From: JAAXGI01 sp965206975
GTDB taxonomy: Bacteria > Gemmatimonadota > Gemmatimonadetes > Longimicrobiales > Gaopeijiaceae
Direction: 5' to 3'
Assembly: GCA_965206975.1 (NCBI GenBank)
Contig: OZ242253.1
Span: forward strand, 3,589,535-3,653,534
DNA: 64,000 bases
The translations under genes and the position numbers were made by a program. A model generated the notes under the pieces. The model had not been told where the DNA came from, ran no database searches, and was given only the letters and a program-made list of their open reading frames with translations. Of the stretch, positions 27,257-36,781 are shown piece by piece. Each line of letters opens with the position of its first letter. The stretch's first letter is position 1.

Positions 27257-27540
27257 ATGGCCGAGTTTAGAGCATTCGTGGGGCTGGACGTGCACAAGGA
27301 CACGATCGCAGTTGGAGTCGTGTGGGCCGGGCGGGAAGAGCCGGAATGTCGAGGACCCTCCCGAACCGGAGTTCTCCGCTACAGCGTCTGATCCAGAACC
27401 TGGCGGGATCGGACGGAGAGCCGTTGGGCATCTGCTACGAATCCGGCCACTGCGGCTACGGAGTGTATCGCGAAATCGCCGAGACCGGGCACGATTGCGA
27501 AGTCGTAGCATCGAGTCTGGTCCCACGCAAGCCGGAGTAT
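27257..27540 (+). pseudogene. IS110/IS1111-family transposase remnant
   Basis: ATG 27257 opens MAEFRAFVGLDVHKDTIAVG, the first catalytic block of IS110-family transposases. After about 30 codons the frame breaks near 27350, and the adjacent frame continues RTLPNRSSPLQRLIQNLAGS then CYESGHCGYGVYREIAETGH and DCEVVASSLVPRKP. The usual KTDRRDA block and the C-terminal half are not found in any frame. It is a different element from the intact IS110-family gene at 328-1383. Confidence 0.75.
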
Positions 27541-27900
27541 CGGCCACCGGATCGGGGGCCGAGCGGGGGGAGCCCCGGGCACTGGGGTCCGTGCCCTTGC
27601 GTCGCGCAGATGCTCGGATCCGGCACTCACCGGGCCAAGCGCCACGCCGCGAGGAGGTGGACCCCCCGCCCGGTACCGGGCCATGGCTGCGCAAGCGACC
27701 TCGACTCCGACGTCTGCGCTCGGCAAGCATCCCACTCGCGCCCCGGCCAGCACTCCTCCCAAGGCGACAGACAGGGCAGCCTCGCCGAGACCCTGGCCGG
27801 CTTCCGTCTCAGACGGGCTGCGTGCCGAGCGACCGGCCCGATTCCTGGCCCGGGGAACCACCAGAATGCGGCGCACGGACGCCACCTGGCAACGCACCCA
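27541..27900. other. Stretch without an intact gene between IS110 remnant and DUF4384 gene
   Basis: Open frames run across this stretch on both strands but carry no recognisable transposase or other motif. It may be scrambled remainder of the IS110 element or the former 3' flank of the DUF4384 gene. Confidence 0.35.
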
Positions 27901-28920
27901 TCAACGACGCCGAAGGGTCGGCCGGTTCGAGTTCGCAGGCGAATCGGGAAGAGCCGGGAGACCGCGCGGAGCCGCATCGCTCGACGGTATCAGCCTCCCC
28001 GGAACGATCCCCAGCCCCGCGTCGCCCCGCACCGGGAGCTGGTCCTGACCCGCCGCACCCGGTGGGGGGAGGCGAACCCCCGCGGAGACCGGCGTTCGGC
28101 TCCGCACGATGGGAGTCCCGGGCTCTCCCGGGATCCGCCGCGCGAAGGCGTACTGCGGGAGTCCCGGATCCGGCGGGCGGGCGTACATCGCCTGATCGCC
28201 CCTGTAGCGGGTGCCCGGGTAGTAGTAGGGGTCGTTGTAGATCACGACCCGCACGTCCATGCACGTCCGGTGGTAGGGGTTCCACTCCTCGAAGGGCCGC
28301 TCAGTATGACACTGGAAGCAGAGAAAGCGCGGATAGGAGTAGGATTGCCCCACATGGTACGTCGTGAAGTCGATCGCGTACGCGTCCCCGACGCCCGGCA
28401 GGAGGGCCCTGCGGAGGTCGTCGACTGCCACGTAGGGATCGGAGCGGATCCGCCGACCCGCGGAAGCCCAGCCCTGCGCCCCGGCTTCCCCCGCATCCGG
28501 CAGCCGGTCAAGCACGAACGGCTCCGCGGCCGCGAGGGCAAAGAAGTAGCCTACGCCGGGCGAGTCCTCCACCTCCCATTCATCCGAATCCGCGAAGAGC
28601 AGCCGGTAGTCGCGGCCTCCGCGGGCTACGCCGTCGCCGATCACCCTGAGCACGCCATCGGTATCGATGTGAAGAACGAGGAGGTGCGCATCCGTGCTCG
28701 AGCGGTAGTACACCCTCGCGCGGTCGCCCGGCGCGAAGACGGGATCTACCCCGCGGTCGAGCCAGATTCTCGCCTCGAAGGGAGGCGCTCCGGCCGTCGG
28801 AAGGCTCTCCTGTGCACCGAGGCGGTAAAGCACGAGGGGGGAGAGTACGCCCGCAGCGAGGACCGCGACCAGCGTGCGGGCCACCCGGGGAACCGGAGAT
28901 TCTGCGCGCGGAAGGCGCAT
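27901..28920 (-). CDS. Secreted DUF4384-domain protein with one CxxCH motif
   Basis: 339 aa. Signal peptide about 1-36 (TLVAVLAAGVLSPLVLYRLG). A DUF4384-type domain follows: VYYRSSTDAHLLVLHIDTDG, VLRVIGDG, DSPGVGYFFALAAAEPF. Around residue 215 FLCFQCHTERPFEEWN contains CFQCH, formally a c-type haem attachment motif, and later a Cys-Met pair and YNDPYYYPGTRYRG. The last 80 residues are Pro/Arg-rich and unlike the rest, so the 3' end may have been altered by the adjacent IS110 remnant. Start: ATG 28920 or the GTG one codon earlier. Divergent from the DUF58 gene. Function unknown. Confidence 0.65.
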   Translation of the reverse strand: MRLPRAESPVPRVARTLVAVLAAGVLSPLVLYRLGAQESLPTAGAPPFEARIWLDRGVDPVFAPGDRARVYYRSSTDAHLLVLHIDTDGVLRVIGDGVARGGRDYRLLFADSDEWEVEDSPGVGYFFALAAAEPFVLDRLPDAGEAGAQGWASAGRRIRSDPYVAVDDLRRALLPGVGDAYAIDFTTYHVGQSYSYPRFLCFQCHTERPFEEWNPYHRTCMDVRVVIYNDPYYYPGTRYRGDQAMYARPPDPGLPQYAFARRIPGEPGTPIVRSRTPVSAGVRLPPPGAAGQDQLPVRGDAGLGIVPGRLIPSSDAAPRGLPALPDSPANSNRPTLRRR

Positions 28921-29032
28921 CACGTCCCAGCGTTTGCCATGGATCGTACCACCTCCAGCCTCCTCCCCGGGCCCGGGCCGGGCCCGTTCTGCCCCTAGCG
29001 GACGCCCGCCGCACGTGTTCCTCCTATGGCGA

Positions 29033-29061
29033 TTGCAGACAAAACGTTCCCTAGGTAGGTT
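29033..29061 (+). promoter_or_regulatory. Possible sigma-70-type promoter of the DUF58-led gene run
   Basis: TTGCAG and TAGGTT separated by 17 bp, ending 11 bp before the DUF58 start codon. Transcription from it would give an almost leaderless mRNA. No ribosome binding site is visible in front of that ATG, which agrees with such a reading. Confidence 0.3.
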
Positions 29062-29072
29062 CGGGCGGCCAG

Positions 29073-29999
29073 ATGAACCCTTCCACCCCTACCCGAGAGC
29101 GTACCCGCTGCGAGCTCCTCCGTCCGAAGGACCTCGCAGCGCTGGGAGGCCTCGAGGTGCGTACGCGCGCCGTGGTGGAGGGATTTTTCATGGGCCTCCA
29201 CCGCTCCCCGTACCGGGGCTTTTCCGCAGAGTTCGCGGAGTCGCGCGCGTACCGTCCAGGGGACGACGTCCGACACATCGACTGGCGGATGTACGCCCGC
29301 TCGGACCGCTACTACGTGAAGCAGTTCGAGGAGGAGACGAATCTGCGCGCCCACCTCCTCCTCGACGTAAGTGCCTCGATGGGGTGGAGCTCCCGACCGG
29401 ATGCGCTCCCCACCAAGCTCTGGTACGGGAGCTCACTCGCAGCCGCGCTCGCACTCATCCTGCTCCGGCAAGGAGACCGCGCCGGGCTCGCCGCTTTCGA
29501 CGACCGGATCCGGCGCTGGGTGTCGGCACGGGGGGGACGCCGCCACTGGATCGAGTTCGCCCGCAACCTCGAAGAGCTGAACGCATTCGGGTCGACGGAC
29601 GCCTCGACGGCGATCCGCGAGGTCGCTCTCAGGCTCCATCGTCGCGGGCTGGTGGTGCTCATCTCCGATCTCCTCGTCGACCCCGAGGAGACGATCCGCG
29701 CCCTCCGCTACCTGGCCCACCGGAAGCACCAGGTCATGGTCTTCCACCTCCTGGACCCCGGAGAGCGGGATCTCTCGGGAACGGGGGACGCGGTTTTTCG
29801 CGACCCGGAGACAGGCGAGGAGCTCCTCGTCGACCTGGCCGAGGTGCGCGAAGACTATCGCGACGCCGTGGAGCGAGCGCTCACCGAGTGGGAGCGCTCG
29901 CTTCGCCCGGCCGGCGTGGATCACCTCTTGGTCGATACCTCGGCGCCGCTCGCTGGAACGCTCCGCGCCTTCCTCAGGAAACGAGAGCACCTGGGCTAG
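29073..29999 (+). CDS. DUF58 / von Willebrand factor A-like protein
   Basis: 308 aa. The DUF58 signature is ESRAYRPGDDVRHIDWRMYA, and a vWA-like fold follows: HLLLDVSASMGW (MIDAS DxSxS), RGLVVLISDLLVDPEE. DUF58 proteins work with MoxR AAA+ ATPases and Bat proteins in chaperone or metal-insertion complexes at the inner membrane. No MoxR gene is in the window, but the next gene, 7 bp downstream, is BatA-like, which supports this membership. First gene of a rightward run through moaC. Confidence 0.88.
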   Translation: MNPSTPTRERTRCELLRPKDLAALGGLEVRTRAVVEGFFMGLHRSPYRGFSAEFAESRAYRPGDDVRHIDWRMYARSDRYYVKQFEEETNLRAHLLLDVSASMGWSSRPDALPTKLWYGSSLAAALALILLRQGDRAGLAAFDDRIRRWVSARGGRRHWIEFARNLEELNAFGSTDASTAIREVALRLHRRGLVVLISDLLVDPEETIRALRYLAHRKHQVMVFHLLDPGERDLSGTGDAVFRDPETGEELLVDLAEVREDYRDAVERALTEWERSLRPAGVDHLLVDTSAPLAGTLRAFLRKREHLG

Positions 30000-30006
30000 G
30001 CCGGAA

Positions 30007-31935
30007 GTGACCGTACTGAGCCCCCTCCTCCTCCTCGCCTCAGCTGCGGTCGCCGTTCCTGTCCTGATCCACCTCCTCAGGCGGCGGGAGACACGGACCC
30101 TCGTCTTTCCGGCCCTCCGCTATCTCAAGCGAACCACGAGGGAGCACGCGCGCATCGTGCGCCTCCGACAGCTCCTCCTCCTCGCGCTTCGGATCACGGC
30201 GGTCTTCCTCGCCGTTCTCGCCGGAGCCCGGCTCGTCCTCCCCCTCGGGGGGAGGGACGATCCTCCCGCCGGACTCGCGATCGTCGTGGACAACGGGCTC
30301 ACCTCGGGGACCGTGGTAGGAGACGGCCGGCTCCTGGACTCGATCCGGGCGCGGGCGGGCGAGGCGATCGGGCGCGCTGGACCGCGAGATCAGATCTGGC
30401 TCATCGAGGCCGGGGCCCCCGGAAGGCAATCCCTTCCCCTCTCGGTAGAGGAAGCACGCGCGCGGCTCGCCGCCCTCACCCCCACTCACGTGACACCGGA
30501 CCTCCGGAGTGCGCTCGAACGGGCGACGGATCTCCTCGATGCCGGTGCACCCGAGACGAGGGAGATCATTCTCATCTCCGACCTCGAGCGCGCCGCGCTC
30601 GAGGTCGGGGAACCCGGGACCGAGGCACACGCGGAGCGGCTCGTGATCGCGCCGCCTCCGAGTCGGCCGCCCGGAAACCGCGGGATCAGTGGGCTCCTCA
30701 TCTCGGGCGGATTCGTGCCGAGAGCCGGGGATCTCGGAGAGGTCGAGGTCTCCCTCTCCGGGTCCGATACGGGAGGCTCCACCGTCCGGGGCTACCTCGA
30801 GGACCGGCTCATCGGGAGTTCGACGGCGGGCCCGGACGGGTCGGCCGTCCTCACCCTCCCACGCCTCCCCGTCGGGTGGGTCAAGGGCCGTGTCGAGATC
30901 GAGCCCGACGATCTCCGCGGAGATGACGTCGTCCACTTCGCCTTCCGGACGATCCCGCCGCCGCCGGTAAGTAGCCTCGGCCAACTCGCGCCCTTCGTCG
31001 AGGAAGCGCTCTCCGTCCTGGACGAGGCGGGCCGGATTCGCCTCGTGCAGGAGGAAGCGGCAGCGGTCCAGGTCCTGAGCGGTGCCTCGCTCCAGCCCCC
31101 GGCCGACGAGGCGGCGGTGATCCTGATCCCGCCGGACGAGGCAGCACTCCTCCCCTCCCTCAACCGGGAGCTAGGACGCCTCCTCCCGGGGTGGAGCCTT
31201 GAGCCGGCTCCGCGCCCGGCGGGCACGGAGCTGCAAGTGGACGGGGGAGGACTCATCGACCTCCTCCCCTCCCGACTCAGCGTACGCGAGACATACAGCC
31301 TCCGGATCCCCGAGGATGCAGGGCAGTGGTCCCCGCTCCTCACCCTCTCTAACGGGGACGCGTGGCTCGTCGAGGCGGAGAGCGGGGGAAGGCCCGTCGT
31401 CATACTCGCTTCACCGGTGACGGAAGGGGCCTCAGACCTCCCGGTCTCCACATCGATGCTCCCGATCCTCGAGTTCGTTACCGGCCGGACACCCGGCTCG
31501 CTAGAGACGACCCGCATCGCGGCGGGCGAACCGTTCCCCCTTCCGGACGGCGCCGAGGCGGTGACGCGGCCGGACGGGACGAGACACCCGGTCTCCGGAC
31601 TCGCCGCCTACGCGGTAACGGAGACCGGGGGCATCTATGAAGTCCTCGGGTCCGATGGCTCGATCCTCGCCCGGGTAGCCGTCAACGCGACCGCGCCGCC
31701 CGGCGGGAGCGTTGGCGCCGAGGAGGCGGCGCGGCTCCTTTCCGAACAGTGGCCGGGAGCCGAGTCCGGCGAGCCCTGGCCGGGTGGGGTCCTCCGCGAC
31801 CGAAACGGGAGCGAGGTCGCCCGCCCACTCCTCGTAGCCCTCCTCCTCGCCCTGATCGCGGAAGGGTGGCTTGCCTCCGCCGGCACGGGCGCCACCCGGG
31901 CCTCGAGGCCGCCCGCCGAAGCACAGGCCCCGTGA
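30007..31935 (+). CDS. BatA-type membrane protein with vWA-like domain
   Basis: 642 aa. Residues 1-30 (LSPLLLLASAAVAVPVLIHL then LRRRETRT) are the BatA N-terminal membrane segment and motif, followed by VFPALRYLKRTTREHARIVR and a second membrane helix (LLLLALRITAVFLAVLAGA). A vWA-like domain starts LAIVVDNGLTSG; the MIDAS serines are altered, so metal binding is doubtful. A long periplasmic part follows, with a C-terminal helix about 612-628 (RPLLVALLLALIAEGWLAS). Start is GTG 30007. The stop overlaps the mfd start (GTGA). It presumably works with the DUF58 protein. Confidence 0.82.
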   Translation: MTVLSPLLLLASAAVAVPVLIHLLRRRETRTLVFPALRYLKRTTREHARIVRLRQLLLLALRITAVFLAVLAGARLVLPLGGRDDPPAGLAIVVDNGLTSGTVVGDGRLLDSIRARAGEAIGRAGPRDQIWLIEAGAPGRQSLPLSVEEARARLAALTPTHVTPDLRSALERATDLLDAGAPETREIILISDLERAALEVGEPGTEAHAERLVIAPPPSRPPGNRGISGLLISGGFVPRAGDLGEVEVSLSGSDTGGSTVRGYLEDRLIGSSTAGPDGSAVLTLPRLPVGWVKGRVEIEPDDLRGDDVVHFAFRTIPPPPVSSLGQLAPFVEEALSVLDEAGRIRLVQEEAAAVQVLSGASLQPPADEAAVILIPPDEAALLPSLNRELGRLLPGWSLEPAPRPAGTELQVDGGGLIDLLPSRLSVRETYSLRIPEDAGQWSPLLTLSNGDAWLVEAESGGRPVVILASPVTEGASDLPVSTSMLPILEFVTGRTPGSLETTRIAAGEPFPLPDGAEAVTRPDGTRHPVSGLAAYAVTETGGIYEVLGSDGSILARVAVNATAPPGGSVGAEEAARLLSEQWPGAESGEPWPGGVLRDRNGSEVARPLLVALLLALIAEGWLASAGTGATRASRPPAEAQAP

Positions 31936-34900
31936 CGCCGGCCCACCCCATCCTCGCGGCGATCGACCGCACGCCGCTCGCTAGGAAGCTTCGAGGCGGA
32001 CTTCCCCGGGTCGGAGAGCGGGCCACAATCGGCGGGATCGCGGGCTCCGCCGGCACTGCGCTCGTCGCCACCCTCTACGCGACACACCCCCGGCGAATCT
32101 TCGTCCTCGTCGCGCCGGACCCAGGTGCAGCTAGCCGGGTGGAGGCCGACCTGGAGTCGCTCCTCGGGAGCGGCGGCGCCTACCTCTTCCCACAGTACGA
32201 GAACCGGACGCAGACACGGGAGGACCTCGATCCCCGAATCGACGCCCTTCGGGTCGAGGCAGTCGAGGCACTCCTCGCCGAGGGGGGGCGCCTCTTCGTG
32301 ACGACACCTCGTGCCCTCGGGGAGCGGATGGCAATCCCCGACCGGCTGGCCGAGCTCCACCTGGATCTCGAGGCGGGCAAAGGGCTCCGCCTCTCCGAGC
32401 TCGTGGAAAGGCTCGAGTCGACCGGGTACGAGCGAGCTCCTCTTGTCGAGGAGATCGGGCAGTACGCGCTTCGGGGGGGACTCGTCGACATCTTCTCCCT
32501 GGGTCTCGCCGACCCGATCCGGATCGAGTACTCCGGAAATGAGATCACGACGATCCGCTCCTTCGAGGTCACGGATCAGAGGTCGACCGGCGAGATGCCC
32601 GTGGTTCGGCTCCTCCCGGCGGCCTTCTCGACCGGAGACGACGCGGGTGTGGAACGGGCCTCTTCCGCGAGGAGCCTCCTCGAGATCCTCCCCTCGGAAG
32701 CGATCCTCGTCGGGCTCGGAGAGGCGAATTGGGAGCACGGCTTCGGGAGCCAACCCTCGCCGAGGGGGGAGAGCGGGGCCGGCCCACGGGAGGGGCTCCT
32801 CATCCCCCCGGGGGAGGCCCGGGAGCTCGTCCGCAGCTTCCCGCGCCTCCTCCTCACCGCGGAGACGGACCACGAGCTCTCCCTCGAGGCGACACCACCC
32901 CCCGCCATCGAGCGGAAGATGGAGCGGCTCGTCGACTTCCTTCGGGGGGAGGCGGCGCTCGGTGCCCGCACGCTCATCCTCTGCGACAACGATGGGCAGG
33001 TGGAGCGCCTCGAGGAGATCCTCTCCGAGTCCGGCGAGGAGATCCCAGGGGTCCAGATCGGACTCGGCACGGTCGAGGCCGGATTCCTCATCGCGGGCGC
33101 CGCCCTGACGAACGTTCTCACCGACCACGAGATCTTCCGCCGGCGAAGGAGGGTCCATTCGGGGCGCCGCTTCCGGGGTGCAATGGCGCTCGAGAGCGTG
33201 GCACAGCTCTCCCCCGGCGACTACGTGGTCCACATGGAGCACGGAATCGGGCGATTCCAGGGACTCAGGCGAATCGAGATCCACGGCGAGAGCCTCGAGG
33301 TTCTCGTGATCCGGTATGCGAATGGCGAGACGCTCAACGTCCCCGTCTACCGCCTCGACCTCATCGAGCGCTGGGTCGGTGAGAGCGAGGAAGCGGAGCC
33401 GCCCGCCGTGCACCGGATCGGGGGGCGGCGCTGGAAGGCACTCAGGGGGAAGACCGAGGCCTCGATCGAGAAGATGACCCGGGAGCTACTCGAGCTATAC
33501 GCGGAGCGGGAGGTCGCCGAGGGATTCGCGTTCTCGATGGACTCGAAGTGGCAGACGGAGATGGAGGCCGGGTTCCTCTACGAGGACACGCCGGACCAGC
33601 GGAGGGTGACGCGCGAGGTGAAGCGCGACATGGAATTGCCCCGACCGATGGATCGGCTGATCTGCGGGGATGTGGGGCTCGGGAAGACGGAAGTGGCGAT
33701 CCGCGCCGCCTTCAAGGCCGTCCACGACGGGAAGCAGGTTGCCGTCCTCGCGCCTACCACGATCCTCGTTGAGCAGCACCAGCGTACGTTCGGGGAACGA
33801 CTCGCGGACTTCCCGATCCGGGTGGAATCGATCTCCCGGTTTCGGAGCGCCCGCGAGCAGCGGCAGGTCCTCTCGGAGCTCGCCGAGGGGAAGGTCGACA
33901 TCATCGTCGGGACGCATCGCCTCCTGTCGGGCGATCTTTGCTTCCGCGACCTCGGGCTCCTGATCGTGGATGAGGAACAGCGCTTCGGCGTCAAGCACAA
34001 GGAGGCGCTCAAGCGCCTTCGCGCGAGCGTCGACGTCCTCACCCTCACGGCCACCCCAATCCCCCGCACCCTGCAGCTCTCTCTCGCGGGCGTCCGCAGC
34101 CTCTCCCTGATCCGGACCCCGCCGAGAGACCGCCTGTCCATCATTACGCAGGCAATCCCATGGAGCGACACGATCATCGCCGAGATCCTAGGCCGCGAGA
34201 TCGACCGGGGCGGCCAGGCCTTCTTTCTCCACAACCGCATCGCAACGATCGAGACGGTGGCCGAGCGGATTCGGCGGATCGTCCCCGAAGCGCGTATCAC
34301 GGTAGCCCACGGGCAGATGCCCGCTCTGAAGCTCGACGACGTCATGAGGGACTTCATCGGTGGCGAGGTGGATATCCTCGTCTGCTCGTCAATCGTCGAA
34401 AACGGGCTCGACGTCCCGAATGCGAACACACTCGTCGTGGACCGGGCCGACCGCTTCGGACTCGCGCAGCTCTATCAGATCCGCGGGAGGGTCGGCCGGT
34501 CGAACCGGCGCGCCTACTGCTACCTCGTCGTCCCCGAGGGAATGACCTCGGACGCCGAAAAGCGAGTCCGGCTCCTCGAGCGTCACACGGAGCTCGGGAG
34601 CGGATACCAGGTCGCGCTCGGGGACCTGGAGACCCGGGGTGCGGGTAACCTCCTCGGACAGGACCAATCGGGGTTCGCCCACGCCGTCGGGATGGACATC
34701 TATCTTCGCCTCCTCGAGGAGGCGGTTCGAAGGATCCGGTGCGGACCCGACGACCGCAGGGCGGTCCCCGAACCCGACGTCGCTCTCCCGGGATCGGCTT
34801 ATATCCCCGACGACTACGTGTCGGATGCCGGCCAGAAGTTGCATCTTTACCGGAGACTCTCGAAGCTCGAGAATCGGTCAGATATCGCGGAGCTCAGGGA

Positions 34901-35228
34901 TGAGATCCGGGATCGCTTCGGACCACTCCCCCATGAGGTCGAGCGGCTCGTCGATGCGAGGCTTCTCCGCCTCCTCGGTCAGCGCCTCGGGATCGAGAGG
35001 ATCTTCGTCAAGGGGAGCGAGGGACGCCTCAGCTTCCGGACCGACGCGAACCCTAGGCTGAACGCTCTCGAGGCACCGCTCAAGAACCGGCAGATCGAGG
35101 TGGGGGTGAGACGCATGGCCCCGCTCTCGCTCTCCCTGACGCAGGTGGGGGCGGAGCCACTGACACTCACACTGATCCGGGCGCTCGACGCGATGGCGGC
35201 CGGGCCCGAGCCGGGCCCGCAGCGTTAG
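31932..35228 (+). CDS. mfd: Transcription-repair coupling factor
   Basis: 1098 aa. Domains in order: UvrB-homology region (1-340; QYENRTQTREDLDPRIDALR), CarD-like RNA polymerase interaction domain (about 417-490; LSPGDYVVHMEHGIGRFQGL), RecG-like translocase (about 530-880) with Walker A GDVGLGKTEVAIRAA at about 578 and DEEQ box LIVDEEQRFGVKHKE at about 676, TATPIPRTLQLSLAGVR, QIRGRVGRSNRRAYCYL, and a TRCF C-domain (about 960-1060). It removes RNA polymerase stalled at DNA lesions and recruits UvrA. The frame is open upstream, but GTG 31932 overlapping the previous stop gives the family N-terminus. Confidence 0.96.
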   Translation: MTPAHPILAAIDRTPLARKLRGGLPRVGERATIGGIAGSAGTALVATLYATHPRRIFVLVAPDPGAASRVEADLESLLGSGGAYLFPQYENRTQTREDLDPRIDALRVEAVEALLAEGGRLFVTTPRALGERMAIPDRLAELHLDLEAGKGLRLSELVERLESTGYERAPLVEEIGQYALRGGLVDIFSLGLADPIRIEYSGNEITTIRSFEVTDQRSTGEMPVVRLLPAAFSTGDDAGVERASSARSLLEILPSEAILVGLGEANWEHGFGSQPSPRGESGAGPREGLLIPPGEARELVRSFPRLLLTAETDHELSLEATPPPAIERKMERLVDFLRGEAALGARTLILCDNDGQVERLEEILSESGEEIPGVQIGLGTVEAGFLIAGAALTNVLTDHEIFRRRRRVHSGRRFRGAMALESVAQLSPGDYVVHMEHGIGRFQGLRRIEIHGESLEVLVIRYANGETLNVPVYRLDLIERWVGESEEAEPPAVHRIGGRRWKALRGKTEASIEKMTRELLELYAEREVAEGFAFSMDSKWQTEMEAGFLYEDTPDQRRVTREVKRDMELPRPMDRLICGDVGLGKTEVAIRAAFKAVHDGKQVAVLAPTTILVEQHQRTFGERLADFPIRVESISRFRSAREQRQVLSELAEGKVDIIVGTHRLLSGDLCFRDLGLLIVDEEQRFGVKHKEALKRLRASVDVLTLTATPIPRTLQLSLAGVRSLSLIRTPPRDRLSIITQAIPWSDTIIAEILGREIDRGGQAFFLHNRIATIETVAERIRRIVPEARITVAHGQMPALKLDDVMRDFIGGEVDILVCSSIVENGLDVPNANTLVVDRADRFGLAQLYQIRGRVGRSNRRAYCYLVVPEGMTSDAEKRVRLLERHTELGSGYQVALGDLETRGAGNLLGQDQSGFAHAVGMDIYLRLLEEAVRRIRCGPDDRRAVPEPDVALPGSAYIPDDYVSDAGQKLHLYRRLSKLENRSDIAELRDEIRDRFGPLPHEVERLVDARLLRLLGQRLGIERIFVKGSEGRLSFRTDANPRLNALEAPLKNRQIEVGVRRMAPLSLSLTQVGAEPLTLTLIRALDAMAAGPEPGPQR

Positions 35229-35260
35229 CGATGTACGGGAACGGGAAGAGGGAGAGTCAC

Positions 35261-36706
35261 ATGGGCCGTCTCCGAAGGGTCTTCATCCTGCCTCAACTCC
35301 TACTCGGCGCCGTCGGGTGCGGGCGCGACCTCGAACCGGGCGCAGCCGCCCGGGCGGGAGATTTCCAGCTCGAGGTCGAGGCGGCCGCCTCGATCCTCGC
35401 GCCGGTCTCCGCGCTTCCGAACGATCCCACAGTGGCAGATGCGACGCTCAACATCTGGATCGACTACGTCCTCCTCGCCTGGGCCGTCAATCGGGGGGAG
35501 CTCGACAGGCTCGATCTCGACGCCATCCTTGAGGATGCCTCGAACCGCCTCCTCGTCGACCGCCTTCGGGAGGCGGCGATCCAGCTCGATACGACGATCA
35601 CGGACGAGGAACTCGAGGCCATCTTCGAGCTTGAGCAGCCGGGTGAGGAGGTCCGGGCGAGGCACATCCTCTTCTCGACGCAAGCAGGCCTCCCCGAGAA
35701 CCGGCGGGACTCGATACGCTCGCTCGCGGAGGCGGTTTGGGCACGGGCCGCGGGGGGGGAGGACTTCGCCCTCCTGGCAGAGGAGTTCTCCGACGACCGG
35801 GGATCCGCGGCCGCCGGGGGGGATCTGGGATTCTTCAGCCGGGGCGAGATGGTACCGCCCTTCGAGGAGGCGGCCTTCGCGCTCCAGCCGGGAGAGACCT
35901 CCGGGGTGGTCGAGAGCGACTTCGGCCTCCACGTGATTCGCCTCGAGGAGCGCCACTTCCCCGCCCTCTCCGGGATCGCCGAGGAGTACCGAGCGCAACT
36001 CCAGAGGGAGCGCGTCATGGTGGCGGAGTCAACGTACCTCGCGGAGCTCGAGGACCCGGCGAATATACAGGTTCAGGAGGCGGCGGTCGGGCTCGTCCGG
36101 CGCATCAGCGAAGACCCGGAGGAGGATCTTGCCGGGAACGAGGAAGCAACCGTGCTTGTGAGCTGGGTCCGGGGCGAGTACACGGCCGGGGACTACAGGG
36201 AGTTCATCGACGGCCAGCCGGGAGAGGTCCGCGCGCAGATCACGAGCGCGGCGGACGCACAGATCGAGGTCCTCCTCTACGATCTCGCCCGGGACCATCT
36301 TCTCATCAACGCGGCGGGTGAGTTCGGGATTGAACTCTCCACGGCGGACCGGGCAACGCTCCGGGGCGAGGTCGTCGGCCAGTACCGGATGATCGCAAAC
36401 CTCCTCGGCGTCGACTCTCTCGAGGTAGCGGACGGCGGTACGCTCGCTCAGACGGTCGAGGGGGAAGTGCTCAAGCTGATGCGCCGCGTGGTGGCAACCG
36501 AGCAGGACCTGATCCCGCTCGGGAGCCTCGCCGAGCCCCTTCGGAACCGCTACCGCTACCGGCTCGCAGACGATGCGGCACTCCGCGTCGTGGCCCGGGT
36601 CGATGCGCTTCGGGGGGGAGCGGGCACTGGAGCTCTCCTGGGAGCACCGGATCCCGCCGAGCCGGCGGCGGCGCCAGAGGGTGCGGGGCCGACTTCGCAG
36701 CCATGA
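35261..36706 (+). CDS. PpiC-type peptidyl-prolyl isomerase, probable lipoprotein
   Basis: 481 aa. The signal peptide ends LLLGAVGC, a possible lipobox with Cys about residue 20. A SurA-N-like helical part is followed by one parvulin domain (about 135-235): RARHILFSTQAGLPENRRDS, EEFSDDRGSAAAGGDLGFFS, GETSGVVESDFGLHVIRLEE. ATG 35261 has GAGGGAGAG upstream and starts the signal peptide; the frame is also open 10 codons earlier. Acts in the periplasm on folding of outer-membrane proteins, next to surA. The acidic C-terminal half matches no family I know. Confidence 0.85.
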   Translation: MGRLRRVFILPQLLLGAVGCGRDLEPGAAARAGDFQLEVEAAASILAPVSALPNDPTVADATLNIWIDYVLLAWAVNRGELDRLDLDAILEDASNRLLVDRLREAAIQLDTTITDEELEAIFELEQPGEEVRARHILFSTQAGLPENRRDSIRSLAEAVWARAAGGEDFALLAEEFSDDRGSAAAGGDLGFFSRGEMVPPFEEAAFALQPGETSGVVESDFGLHVIRLEERHFPALSGIAEEYRAQLQRERVMVAESTYLAELEDPANIQVQEAAVGLVRRISEDPEEDLAGNEEATVLVSWVRGEYTAGDYREFIDGQPGEVRAQITSAADAQIEVLLYDLARDHLLINAAGEFGIELSTADRATLRGEVVGQYRMIANLLGVDSLEVADGGTLAQTVEGEVLKLMRRVVATEQDLIPLGSLAEPLRNRYRYRLADDAALRVVARVDALRGGAGTGALLGAPDPAEPAAAPEGAGPTSQP

Positions 36707-36781
36707 GCAATCCGCCCGCCTGGAACCGTCGCCCTGGAGGGGCGGTACTCTTCACGAGCCCCACTTGCGCGTCATCCTCCG

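Noticed and set aside
31635..33413. 592-codon leftward frame
   Set aside because: Antisense to BatA and mfd, whose motifs are unambiguous.
36708..36781. Short frame starting ATG after the PpiC gene
   Set aside because: Under 30 codons, overlaps the surA start, no ribosome site.
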